Source: Geothermobacter sp964501815 (GTDB lineage: Bacteria; Desulfobacterota; Desulfuromonadia; Desulfuromonadales; Geothermobacteraceae). Taken from it: DNA of 64,000 bases. Position 1 is the stretch's first letter, and each line of letters starts with the position of its first letter. Below the pieces are notes generated by a model. It had not been told where the DNA came from, searched no databases, and saw only the letters and a program-made list of their open reading frames with translations. Both the position numbers and the translations under genes were made by a program. The stretch lies in NCBI GenBank assembly GCA_964501815.1, contig CAZCUR010000001.1:1-64000 (forward strand). Direction: 5' to 3'. Of this stretch, positions 25,759 to 33,727 are shown one piece after another.

Positions 25759-25956
25759 ATGAGTGAGACTGTTCTGGTATCTCTGTCCCGGGAGGAACTC
25801 GACCTGGTCCAGTTTTTTCGCCAGCTTCCGGAGGAGCAGCGTCTGTTGCTGCTGGAGGAGGCGGAAACGATGGTTGCCAGTCAGGACCGGATGCGCATCC
25901 TCGCCAGTCGTGGCGCGGGTCGGGACTGGTTCGCTCCTGATACGGCCTCCTGCTGA
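25759..25956 (+). CDS. Small hypothetical protein between leuD and leuB
   Basis: An unrecognised 65-residue protein. It is acidic and helical, with a Leu/Glu-rich centre (EEQRLLLLEEAETM) and a short basic then aromatic tail (RGAGRDWFAPD); no membrane segment or Cys motif. It is supported by AAGGAGG (25748-25754) before ATG 25759, separation from leuD by a terminator, and the consensus leuB promoter starting 18 bases after its stop. An overlapping frame from 25763 is the shadow. Function unknown; it could belong to leucine metabolism by position only. Confidence 0.6.
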   Translation: MSETVLVSLSREELDLVQFFRQLPEEQRLLLLEEAETMVASQDRMRILASRGAGRDWFAPDTASC

Positions 25957-25974
25957 CATTGCCGGTAAAGATGA

Positions 25975-26003
25975 TTGACATCCCCCCTGTCGGCTCCTAT
26001 AGT
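25975..26003 (+). promoter_or_regulatory. Sigma70-type promoter for leuB
   Basis: A perfect TTGACA (25975-25980), a 17-base spacer and TATAGT (25998-26003). Start near 26010, leader about 75 bases. It makes leuB independent of the T-box-controlled leuACD transcript. Confidence 0.85.
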
Positions 26004-26085
26004 GGCTTCCGTTTGAAAATCGCCAGGTTACGGAGTTTGTTGCAGGTGTAAATCTGTTTGCTCCGGCCAACTCAAGGAGAGAGGG

Positions 26086-27174
26086 ATGTCCAGGGAATTC
26101 AGAATTGCCGTTTTGCCCGGCGACGGTATCGGGCCCGAAGTCATGGCCGAGGCCATGAAGGTGCTCGACCGGATCGAGCAGAAGTTTGCTGTCAGATTTG
26201 TCCGCACCGAAGCCCCTGTAGGAGGCTGCGCTATCGACCAGCTGGGCAAGGCCCTGCCCGAATCGACCGTCGAGCTGTGTCGCAACTCCGACGCCATCCT
26301 GTTCGGCTCGGTCGGTGGCCCCAAATGGGAAAGCCTGCCCCCCGATGAACAGCCCGAGCGAGGGGCCTTGCTGCCCTTGCGCAAGATTTTCGGCCTGTTT
26401 TGCAATCTTCGTCCCGCTATTGTCTTCCCGGCCCTGGCCGGGAATTCCTCGCTCAAACCCGAAGTGGTTGAAGGAGGCTTTGATCTGCTGGTCGTGCGGG
26501 AGCTGACCGGAGGCATCTACTTCGCCCAGCCCAAGGGGATTGAGGGAGAAGGGGGACAGCGGACCGGCTTTGACACCATGAAGTACAGCGCCTTCGAGGT
26601 GGAACGCATCGCCCGGGTCGCCTTTGAGGCTGCGCGCAAGCGCGGCAAAAAGCTCTGCTCCATCGACAAGGCCAACGTCCTGTCCACCTCGGTGCTCTGG
26701 CGTGAGGTGGTTGAACAGGTCGCCCGGGATTATCCCGATGTCGAACTGAGCCATATGTATGTGGACAATGCCGCGATGCAGCTGTGCCGCTGGCCCAAAC
26801 AGTTTGATGTGCTGCTGTGCGGTAACATGTTTGGCGATATCCTTTCGGATGAGGCGGCCATGCTGACAGGCTCCCTGGGTATGCTGCCGAGTGCGTCCCT
26901 GGCCGAGGGGTCTTTCGGGTTGTACGAGCCCTCCGGCGGCAGCGCGCCTGATATTGCCGGGCAGGGTATTGCCAATCCGATCGCCCAGATTCTTTCGGCG
27001 GCGATGATGCTGCGCTATTCCTTCGGTTTGACCGAGGCCGCCGACGCCATCGACAAGGCGGTGGAAAAGGTTCTCGAGGATGGCTATCGTACAGCTGACA
27101 TCTCCCTGAACGCGCCCGGTGAGATCCGTGTCGGTACGGCAGGGATGGGGGATGCCATCGTTGAGCGCATCTGA
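26086..27174 (+). CDS. leuB: 3-isopropylmalate dehydrogenase
   Basis: NAD-dependent oxidative decarboxylation to 2-ketoisocaproate, the third leucine step. The 362 residues carry AVLPGDGIGPEV at the N-terminus, the substrate motif LLPLRKIFGLFCNLRP, VVRELTGGIYF, the family signature NMFGDILSDEAAMLTGSLG, and the NAD-binding HGSAP-like segment EPSGGSAPDIAGQG. The usual HGSAP has Gly-Gly in place of His here (EPSGGSAPD), a common variant. AAGGAGAGAGGG precedes ATG 26086. Confidence 0.97.
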   Translation: MSREFRIAVLPGDGIGPEVMAEAMKVLDRIEQKFAVRFVRTEAPVGGCAIDQLGKALPESTVELCRNSDAILFGSVGGPKWESLPPDEQPERGALLPLRKIFGLFCNLRPAIVFPALAGNSSLKPEVVEGGFDLLVVRELTGGIYFAQPKGIEGEGGQRTGFDTMKYSAFEVERIARVAFEAARKRGKKLCSIDKANVLSTSVLWREVVEQVARDYPDVELSHMYVDNAAMQLCRWPKQFDVLLCGNMFGDILSDEAAMLTGSLGMLPSASLAEGSFGLYEPSGGSAPDIAGQGIANPIAQILSAAMMLRYSFGLTEAADAIDKAVEKVLEDGYRTADISLNAPGEIRVGTAGMGDAIVERI

Positions 27175-27268
27175 CAGGAGCATGTGTCAGACTGATGCGC
27201 ACTGACCGTTTGTGGCCGCCCGGAGACGACTCTTCGGGCGGCTGCCGCTTTGGGGACTGAGGGCCGGC

Positions 27269-27979
27269 ATGCATCCACAGGTCAGGCTGCTTCTCGGTAT
27301 TGGCGGAATGGTGATCGCCTTTGGCGACCAACGTCCGGTTTGCCTGGGATTGCTGACCGTGGTTCTGGTTGCGGTCTCAGTGTTTCTTGACTGCGGAGCG
27401 ACGTTCTGGCTGGCTCTTCTCAAGCGTCTGCGCTGGTTTTTTCTGGCTGTTTTGCTGCTCCATCTTCTGTTTTTCCCCGGACACACCCTGCTCGGTCTCC
27501 CATGGCTGTCCCGGGATGGTCTGCTGCGCGGTTTGCTCCTGTGCTGGCAGATGCTGCTCGGATTTGTTGCCGCCGGCCTGCTGGTCCAAACCTCCACCCC
27601 GGACGAATTGGCTGCGGCCCTGGGCAGGCTGCTGGCCCCCTTGGCGCGGCTCAGTCCCGCGCTCCGATCTTTTTTGGGGTTGCTGCCGCGTGCCGTTGAA
27701 CTTCTGCCAGAGGTCCGGCGGCATACCGTTGAACTGTGGAACCGCCGGGAAGGTTTGCGCCGAAAACTCCGGCACGGCGCCCTGGCGGACCGCCTGGGCG
27801 CCGCCGGGGACCTGCTGGAGCAGATGGTCCTTGAACTGGCGGATCTCGGCGAGCACCACGCCCTGCTGGTGGCCTCCGGTTCCGTTGTCACAGGATCCGA
27901 AGTGGGGTCCCTGAGTCGTACCGATCGCAGGGTGCTGGTTTTTCTTGGGCTGTTTTTCCTTGTTTGGTTGCTGACATGA
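27269..27979 (+). CDS. EcfT/CbiQ-like transmembrane protein, orphan
   Basis: A 236-residue membrane protein resembling the T component of energy-coupling factor vitamin/metal transporters. The MHPQVRLLL start, four to five N-terminal helices, a long amphipathic cytoplasmic segment (about 140-205) and one final helix match the EcfT plan. The Ala-Arg-Gly coupling motifs that bind the ATPases are not clear; instead there is an Arg-rich stretch (RRHTVELWNRREGLRRK). No EcfA ATPase or S component lies nearby. ATG 27269 was preferred over GTG 27212. It overlaps truA by four bases. Confidence 0.7.
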   Translation: MHPQVRLLLGIGGMVIAFGDQRPVCLGLLTVVLVAVSVFLDCGATFWLALLKRLRWFFLAVLLLHLLFFPGHTLLGLPWLSRDGLLRGLLLCWQMLLGFVAAGLLVQTSTPDELAAALGRLLAPLARLSPALRSFLGLLPRAVELLPEVRRHTVELWNRREGLRRKLRHGALADRLGAAGDLLEQMVLELADLGEHHALLVASGSVVTGSEVGSLSRTDRRVLVFLGLFFLVWLLT

Positions 27980-28728
27980 CCACCGTTTGTCTGACTCTGG
28001 AATATGACGGCACCGATTTCTGCGGCTGGCAGGTGCAGCCGGGTTGCCGCACGGTTCAGGAGGAGGTTGAGCGGGCATTGCAGGTTTTGCTCAAGCACCC
28101 GGTCCGGGTGCACGCCTCCGGCAGAACCGATGCCGGGGTTCACGCGCTGGGACAGGTTGTGCATTTTCAAACGCCCATGCGCCTGCCGGTCAAGGCGTAT
28201 CTGAAGGGGTTGCGGGGGCTGTTGCCTGATGATGTCGCCGTGGTGGCCGCTCGGGAGGTTCCCGATACCTTTCATGCCCGTTTTTCCGCGCAGGGCAAAC
28301 ATTACCGTTACCGTCTGAGACTGTCCGATGTTCCCCATCCCCTGGCGGCGCGCACCTGTTGGGTCCTGCCGGGCCCTCTCGATATCGGACGCATGCGTCG
28401 GGCGGCGCGGCACTTTGTCGGTGAACACGATTTTGCCGCTTTTTGTGCCAGCGGGTCGGATGTCAAAAGCACTGTGCGCCGGATCGACCGCCTTGACGTA
28501 GCCTCGACAGGCGATGAAATCGTCATCGATATTGAGGGAAGCGGTTTTCTGCGCAACATGGTTCGTATCATGGTGGGAACCCTGGTGGAAATCGGCCGTT
28601 CAGAACGCGAGGAACAGACTTTGCCGCATCTGCTTTCCGGGCAAAGCCGCAGTCAGGCCGGGCCGACAGCGCCGCCACAGGGGCTGTGCCTGGTTCATGT
28701 TTCTTATCCTGATGAACTTTTGTCCTGA
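27976..28728 (+). CDS. truA: tRNA pseudouridine(38-40) synthase
   Basis: Isomerises uridines 38, 39 and 40 in the anticodon arm of tRNAs. The 250 residues contain the catalytic Asp in ASGRTDAGVHALGQ near residue 53, YRYRL in the middle, and the C-terminal segment GFLRNMVRIMVGTL. ATG 27976 overlaps the stop of the EcfT-like gene (ATGA), so it relies on coupling. Confidence 0.96.
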   Translation: MTTVCLTLEYDGTDFCGWQVQPGCRTVQEEVERALQVLLKHPVRVHASGRTDAGVHALGQVVHFQTPMRLPVKAYLKGLRGLLPDDVAVVAAREVPDTFHARFSAQGKHYRYRLRLSDVPHPLAARTCWVLPGPLDIGRMRRAARHFVGEHDFAAFCASGSDVKSTVRRIDRLDVASTGDEIVIDIEGSGFLRNMVRIMVGTLVEIGRSEREEQTLPHLLSGQSRSQAGPTAPPQGLCLVHVSYPDELLS

Positions 28729-28730
28729 GC

Positions 28731-28758
28731 TTGCATCCTCACCTGCAGGCGCTATAGT
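28731..28758 (+). promoter_or_regulatory. Sigma70-type promoter for the universal stress protein gene
   Basis: TTGCAT (28731-28736), a 16-base spacer and TATAGT (28753-28758), beginning just after the truA stop. Leader about 27 bases. Confidence 0.65.
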
Positions 28759-28791
28759 TCCAGTCAGCCGGAAAGCAGGGGAGGGCTTGTG

Positions 28792-29238
28792 GTGAAACGA
28801 GCGATGCGTATTTTGGTTCCCATCGATTTCTCCGTTTACAGCTGGGAGACCCTGCGCTACGCCATGGGACTGCGGGAGCTGCTCGAACCTGTCCTGGTGC
28901 TGTTGCACGTTTTGCCTCCGCCGGATGACTCCCTCTCCCTGTTCGGCCCTCTGGATACCGACCGCCCCGAGCGGGAGTCCAGGTTGCTGGAACGGCTGCG
29001 AACCGAGGTGGAGGCCCACCTGCCGGATGTCGACCCGCCGGAAGTTCATTACCGTGTGGCCAGCGGGGTCCCGTTCAAGGAAATTTGCCGGGTTGCGGAT
29101 GCCGAAAAGGTGGAAATGATCCTCATCGGTACCCATGGCCGCACGGGGCTGTCGCACCTGCTCATCGGGTCAACCGCCGAACGGGTGGTCCAGCATGCCA
29201 GTTGTCCCGTGCTCAGTATCAGGCCGAAACTCCTCTGA
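28792..29238 (+). CDS. Universal stress protein (UspA family)
   Basis: A 148-residue single-domain UspA-fold protein. The N-terminal ILVPIDFSVYS supplies the ATP-site Asp. The C-terminal GTHGRTGLSHLLIGSTAERV, continuing to CPVL, matches the nucleotide-binding G-2x-G-9x-G-(S/T) motif, so it is probably an ATP-binding member. GTG 28792 is chosen because GGGGAGGG ends six bases upstream; ATG 28804 is 18 bases from that site. It has its own promoter. The physiological signal is unknown. Confidence 0.9.
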   Translation: MKRAMRILVPIDFSVYSWETLRYAMGLRELLEPVLVLLHVLPPPDDSLSLFGPLDTDRPERESRLLERLRTEVEAHLPDVDPPEVHYRVASGVPFKEICRVADAEKVEMILIGTHGRTGLSHLLIGSTAERVVQHASCPVLSIRPKLL

Positions 29239-29296
29239 GCCGTTTGTCAACCGGTTTGCGCCCCTGAAAACCGCCGTTTTTTTTAAAAAATCGCCC

Positions 29297-29325
29297 TTGA
29301 CATTGGCAGCGGTTTCGACTAACGT
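29297..29325 (+). promoter_or_regulatory. Sigma70-type promoter for rplM-rpsI
   Basis: A perfect TTGACA (29297-29302), a 17-base spacer and TAACGT (29320-29325). Start near 29332, leader about 46 bases. Confidence 0.7.
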
Positions 29326-29377
29326 TCGGTGTTCTGTGAGCCCCGTCATATCACAGTTATCCGATAGAGAGGACAGC

Positions 29378-29812
29378 ATGAGCACCAAATCCGCAAACGC
29401 TGCAACCGTGCAGAAAAACTGGTACGTAGTCGACCTTGAAAACAAGGTCCTTGGCCGGGCCGCCGCACAGATTGCCCACATCCTGCGTGGCAAGCACAAG
29501 CCGGTCTACACTCCCCACGTCGATACCGGGGATTTTGTCATTGTCGTCAATGCCGACAAGGTTCGGCTGACCGGCAAGAAGCTGGCCGACAAGAAATACT
29601 ATCGGCACAGCGGCTATCCTGGCGGCCTGAAGGAAATCACGGCCGGCAAACTGCTGGAGAAAAAGCCCGAGGAACTGATCAAAAAGGCCGTCAAGGGCAT
29701 GCTGCCCAAAAACAAGCTCGGCCGGCAGATGTTCCGTAAACTGAAAGTGTATGCAGGCGGAGAGCACCCGCATGCCGCCCAGCAGCCGAAACCTCTCGAG
29801 ATTCAGGATTGA
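29378..29812 (+). CDS. rplM: 50S ribosomal protein L13
   Basis: Early-assembling large-subunit protein. The 144 residues show WYVVDLENKVLGRAA near the N-terminus, RGKHKPVYTPHVDTGDFV, then YRHSGYPGG and the C-terminal GMLPKNKLGRQ and YAGGEHPH. The start is ATG 29378 with GAGAGGA upstream; longer readings have no site. It is paired with rpsI 17 bases downstream, the universal arrangement. Confidence 0.98.
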   Translation: MSTKSANAATVQKNWYVVDLENKVLGRAAAQIAHILRGKHKPVYTPHVDTGDFVIVVNADKVRLTGKKLADKKYYRHSGYPGGLKEITAGKLLEKKPEELIKKAVKGMLPKNKLGRQMFRKLKVYAGGEHPHAAQQPKPLEIQD

Positions 29813-29829
29813 CCAGGAGATAGACGATC

Positions 29830-30222
29830 ATGGCCGAGCAGAAATTCTACGCAACCGGTAAAAGAAAAAGCTCCGTTGCCCGGGTCTGGATCAAGCCGGG
29901 AACCGGGGTTATCACTGTCAACAAACGGGATATTGATGAATATTTCGGGCGCGAAACCTCCAAGATGGTCGTGCGTCAGCCGCTTGAACTGACCAACAAC
30001 CTGGGCAAATGGGATGTCTGGGTCAATGTTTGCGGCGGCGGTGCTTCCGGGCAGGCCGGTGCCATCAAGCACGGCATCACCAAGGCGCTTATCGAGGCTG
30101 ATCCCGAACTGCGTGCGACCCTGAAGAAGGCCGGCTTCATCACCCGTGACAGCCGCGTCAAGGAACGTAAAAAGTACGGTCGCCGTGGCGCTCGCCGGAG
30201 CTTCCAGTTCTCCAAACGTTAA
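29830..30222 (+). CDS. rpsI: 30S ribosomal protein S9
   Basis: Small-subunit head protein whose C-terminal tail reaches the P-site tRNA. The 130 residues include YATGRRK-like YATGKRKSSVARVW at the N-terminus and GGGASGQAGAIKHGI in the middle. The canonical C-terminus KKYGRRGARRSFQFSKR ends in Lys-Arg. AGGAG lies upstream of ATG 29830. Confidence 0.98.
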   Translation: MAEQKFYATGKRKSSVARVWIKPGTGVITVNKRDIDEYFGRETSKMVVRQPLELTNNLGKWDVWVNVCGGGASGQAGAIKHGITKALIEADPELRATLKKAGFITRDSRVKERKKYGRRGARRSFQFSKR

Positions 30223-30261
30223 AAAGTTTGTCCGGATGTGGACCAGCATCCAGGGAATCAG

Positions 30262-30296
30262 CGGGGGGAGCTGCGCTACGCGGCTTCCCCCGTTTT
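30262..30296 (+). terminator. Intrinsic terminator after rpsI
   Basis: A 12- to 13-bp GC-rich stem (30262-30274 with 30280-30292), a five-base loop, and TTTT followed by GTTTG. It closes rplM-rpsI. Confidence 0.85.
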
Positions 30297-30321
30297 GTTT
30301 GCAGCCCAGTGAGGTTTGGTG

Positions 30322-31359
30322 ATGGCTTGTCGTGTTGCGGTTCTCGGCGCGAGCGGATACACCGGTGTTGAACTGGTACGACTGCTTAGTGCCCACCCCG
30401 AAATCAATCTCGTTCAGGTTACCTCCCGTCAGTATGCAGGTCGAAAGGTTGCCGAGGTTTTCCCGTCGTTGAGCGGCTTTTGCAACCTGACCTTCACCGA
30501 TCCGTCGGTGCAGGAACTGGCCGACCAGGCCGATGTCGCCCTGACTGCCCTGCCGCATCAGGCAGCCATGGGGGTGATACCCGACCTGCTGGCGGCGGGG
30601 TTGAAGGTCGTCGACCTGTCCGCCGATTACCGCCTCCGGGACGAGGCCGTCTACCGGGAATGGTATCAGGAGCATACCAGCCCCGAACTCCTGCGGGAGG
30701 CGGTTTACGGACTGCCGGAACTCTACCGGAGCGCCATTCGCACTGCCCGGCTGGTTGCCAATCCCGGCTGTTACCCGACCAGTGTCGCACTGGGGCTTGC
30801 ACCCCTGTTGCAGGCCGGGCTTATCGACTGTTCGCGGCTGATTGTCGACAGCAAATCAGGGACCAGCGGTGCCGGACGAACTGCAAAGGTGGATGCCCTG
30901 TTTTGTGAGGTGAATGAGAGTTTCCGGGCCTACGGGGCTCCCCGCCACCGGCATACTCCGGAGATCGAACAGACCCTGACCGAATTGGCCGGGGGGCCGG
31001 TACAAATCAGCTTTACGCCGCATCTTTTGCCCGTGACCCGGGGCATCCTTTCGACCATTTATGCCGACCTGAAGCCCGGGGTGACCCAGGACGATATTGA
31101 ATCGGTCTATCAACGGTTTTATGCTGATGAGGTTTTCGTACGCTTTTCCGGCGTCCGCCTTCCGGGTATCGCCCAGGTCACCGGCAGCAACTTCTGTGAC
31201 ATCGGCTGTGTCGTTGATGCCCGAACCCGGCGGGTGGTCGTCGTTTCGGTCATCGACAACCTGATCAAGGGGGCCGCCGGTCAGGCGGTGCAGAATCTCA
31301 ACCTGATGCTGGGGCTTGACGAGACCTGCGGATTAATGTCGGCGGCTGTTTGGCCCTGA
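30322..31359 (+). CDS. argC: N-acetyl-gamma-glutamyl-phosphate reductase
   Basis: NADPH-dependent third step of arginine synthesis. The 345 residues begin with the Rossmann motif VLGASGYTGVELVRLL. The active-site Cys lies in VANPGCYPTSVALGL near residue 150, and SKSGTSGAGR and HRHTPEIEQ follow. ATG 30322 has GAGG seven bases upstream; GTG 30319 and TTG 30316 are less well placed. No other arginine gene is in the window. Confidence 0.97.
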   Translation: MACRVAVLGASGYTGVELVRLLSAHPEINLVQVTSRQYAGRKVAEVFPSLSGFCNLTFTDPSVQELADQADVALTALPHQAAMGVIPDLLAAGLKVVDLSADYRLRDEAVYREWYQEHTSPELLREAVYGLPELYRSAIRTARLVANPGCYPTSVALGLAPLLQAGLIDCSRLIVDSKSGTSGAGRTAKVDALFCEVNESFRAYGAPRHRHTPEIEQTLTELAGGPVQISFTPHLLPVTRGILSTIYADLKPGVTQDDIESVYQRFYADEVFVRFSGVRLPGIAQVTGSNFCDIGCVVDARTRRVVVVSVIDNLIKGAAGQAVQNLNLMLGLDETCGLMSAAVWP

Positions 31360-31376
31360 AAGAAGGGGGAGTGCTG

Positions 31377-31568
31377 ATGGGCTGTCCAGTGAGGAAGACC
31401 GAGGATTGTCGTTGCAGCTACACGGCTTGTTCCCGCAGAGGCAATTGCTGCCAGTGCGTTGCCTATCATCGGGACAAAGGGGAATTCCCCGGCTGTTTCT
31501 TTTCCGTCGAGGGGGAACGGACCTGGGACCGGACCCTGGATAACCTGCTGCGGGATCGCGGCCGGTAG
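31377..31568 (+). CDS. DUF6485-like cysteine-rich small protein
   Basis: A 63-residue protein with eight cysteines (positions 3, 11, 13, 18, 24, 25, 27, 40) and the run CSRRGNCCQCVAYHR followed by FPGCFF. The pattern matches the small DUF6485 family as I recall it; the function is unknown, and the spacing suggests a zinc or Fe-S site. AAGGGGGAG is six bases from ATG 31377. It lies 17 bases after argC and is probably co-transcribed with it. It ends 11 bases before the convergent cyclase gene, with no terminator visible. Confidence 0.75.
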   Translation: MGCPVRKTEDCRCSYTACSRRGNCCQCVAYHRDKGEFPGCFFSVEGERTWDRTLDNLLRDRGR

Positions 31569-31579
31569 CAAGCTAAAAG

Positions 31580-33727
31580 TCAGGCGGTGCGCTCCTTGAC
31601 CGGGTCGGCCGCCTGCCAGGCTTCCACCCGGTTGCGCCCCTTTTCCTTGGCCCGGTAAAGGGCGCGGTCCGCCAGGTCGAGAAGTTCATAGATGTCGGTG
31701 CTGTCACCGGGGTATTCGGCGACGCCCAAAGAGAGGGTCAGGCGGCCGTCCGGCTGGCTGTGTTCGGCTCCCGGGAAGTTTTCCGATGCAATCTGGTCCC
31801 GCAGTTTTTCTGCTGCCGCCAGGGCGCCGGCCTTGTCGGTTTTGGGCAGCAGAATGACGAATTCCTCCCCGCCGAAACGTCCCACCAGATCGATGCCACG
31901 GGTGTTTTGCAGCAGGATGTCGGCCACCCGTTTCAGGACGATGTCCCCTTTGAGATGCCCGTGGGTATCGTTGTAGGTCTTGAAATGATCGATGTCGGCC
32001 ATGATCAGGCTGAAATGAGAGTGAAACCTCTGCGCCTGAGCCGCTTCGCGTTTCAGTATCAGCTGGAAGTGGCGCCGATTGGCCAGCCCGGTCAGCTCAT
32101 CCGTATTTGAGAGGTCGCGGGCTTTTTCAAACAGCTGGGCGTTGTCAATGGAAATGGCAGCCTGGTTGGCAATGGCCCGCATCAGCTTCAGTTCATCCTC
32201 GCCAAAGGCCTGCGTCTCAATCTTGTGAAGGTTGAGGACCCCCACCAGACGCCCCTTGACCACAAGCGGAATCGCGACCATGGAGCCGCGTGACTGGTGG
32301 CGCCCTTTGTAGCCAAGGGTCGCCTCATCCTTCTGCAGGTCGGGAACATAGGTTATTTGCTGGGTGAGAGCCGCCTTGCCGGTGATGCCTTCTCCCATGC
32401 GGAAGGTGACATCCCGCAACAGGTCCTGGTCGAGACCGTGGACCTTGCGAACGATGAGTTCCTCGCTGCCATGATTGTAGGTGAACAGGACCACGCGGTC
32501 GCAGGAGAACTGGTCAATAATTGTCGCAAGCATGCGCTCGAACAGAATATCCAGGTCCAGGCTCGAGGTCATTGCGGTATTCAGGTCGAGCAGACTGGAA
32601 ATTTCTTTCAGCCGCTGGCGCAGTTCTCTGTTGATACGCTCGATTTCGGCGTTTTTGGCCTGCAGAATGTTCTGGTAGTGGGATTCCTGTTCGTGGGTCG
32701 CCAGTTCCCGCTCTCTCGCCGCTTTTTCCTGATAGAGGGTGTTCAGCTGCCGGACCATGGCATTGAAGTTGGCCGCCAGTTGCCCCAGTTCATCCTGCCC
32801 CCGGCACGGGACTTTGACCTGAAAATCTCCTGAGCTGACCCTCTGGGTCGCTTCGAGCAGCTGGCGGGCCGGTTTGAGCAGATAGCTGATCCAGCGGGTG
32901 AAAAAAAGGGCGGATGCAATCAGGCCGATAGCAAGAAACAGGGTCGAATTGACGGTAAGGCTTCTTGCCAGAGTTTCGACCCCTGTTGTTTCCAGACCAA
33001 TGGCGGTCAGCACCATTTCGGATGTGCCGAGGGGGACAGCGGAAAGCATATACCTGCGGCTGCCGAGATTTTTGACCATTCGCTGACCGGCCGCGATTTG
33101 AGCCAATTGGGTGTCATCCAGGCCGAGGTTGGGAATCCGGGGCCGGCTGCCGGCCAGAACGTTCCCGGAGGTGTCGAGGATGTAAAAGTCTCCGTTGAGT
33201 GTTTCCAGACTTTGAGTGAGCAGGGTCGTGCGCAGCGGGTCCCGACCCACAAGGATGGGCCCGTTGGGGTCATCGCCAAGAGGATACAGCAAGACCAGGG
33301 AAAGTTTGCCGGTGGCATCCGTGGTGATGTTCAGTTTGGCTCGCCCGCTGGTGCGGGCCAGTTCCGCCCGGCGAGCCATGGAAGGCGACCACTGTTGTAG
33401 CCGGGTGGTTTGGAACAGGGAAAACTGACGGGCCAACGAGGCTGTTTTGTCGAGCTCGGCCAGCACCTGTTCCGGGTCAAGGCCTTTGGCCCAGGCGCCG
33501 GCAAGAACCTGCCCCAGGCTGCGCAGCCGGTCCTCCTTGCCGCGCAGGGTCTGCTCCATATTGACCTGCAGGGTATACAGGCTCTGGTCAATGGTTTCGA
33601 TAAGGGTCCTGCGGGTTTGGTAGACCACTCCCAGGGTGGCAACGAGCCCGAGGGTGGTCAGGAGCAGGAAAAAAGGGGACAGGATTTTTCGTGTCAGGGA
33701 CTGCTTGTCCAGCCAGTGGGCAATCAT
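31580..33727 (-). CDS. Membrane GGDEF diguanylate cyclase with periplasmic sensor and GAF domain
   Basis: Predicted to make cyclic di-GMP. In the 715 residues: TM1 17-36, a periplasmic sensor region about 37-255, TM2 258-278, HAMP 279-331, a coiled coil about 333-375, GAF about 380-530 and GGDEF 540-705. The active-site GGEEF is at 619-623. An allosteric inhibitory RxxD (RGID, 610-613) lies exactly five residues upstream, so product inhibition is likely. ATG 33727 overlaps the stop of the upstream HD-GYP gene (ATGA). The two therefore form a synthesis/degradation pair made from one transcript. Confidence 0.93.
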   Translation of the reverse strand: MIAHWLDKQSLTRKILSPFFLLLTTLGLVATLGVVYQTRRTLIETIDQSLYTLQVNMEQTLRGKEDRLRSLGQVLAGAWAKGLDPEQVLAELDKTASLARQFSLFQTTRLQQWSPSMARRAELARTSGRAKLNITTDATGKLSLVLLYPLGDDPNGPILVGRDPLRTTLLTQSLETLNGDFYILDTSGNVLAGSRPRIPNLGLDDTQLAQIAAGQRMVKNLGSRRYMLSAVPLGTSEMVLTAIGLETTGVETLARSLTVNSTLFLAIGLIASALFFTRWISYLLKPARQLLEATQRVSSGDFQVKVPCRGQDELGQLAANFNAMVRQLNTLYQEKAARERELATHEQESHYQNILQAKNAEIERINRELRQRLKEISSLLDLNTAMTSSLDLDILFERMLATIIDQFSCDRVVLFTYNHGSEELIVRKVHGLDQDLLRDVTFRMGEGITGKAALTQQITYVPDLQKDEATLGYKGRHQSRGSMVAIPLVVKGRLVGVLNLHKIETQAFGEDELKLMRAIANQAAISIDNAQLFEKARDLSNTDELTGLANRRHFQLILKREAAQAQRFHSHFSLIMADIDHFKTYNDTHGHLKGDIVLKRVADILLQNTRGIDLVGRFGGEEFVILLPKTDKAGALAAAEKLRDQIASENFPGAEHSQPDGRLTLSLGVAEYPGDSTDIYELLDLADRALYRAKEKGRNRVEAWQAADPVKERTA

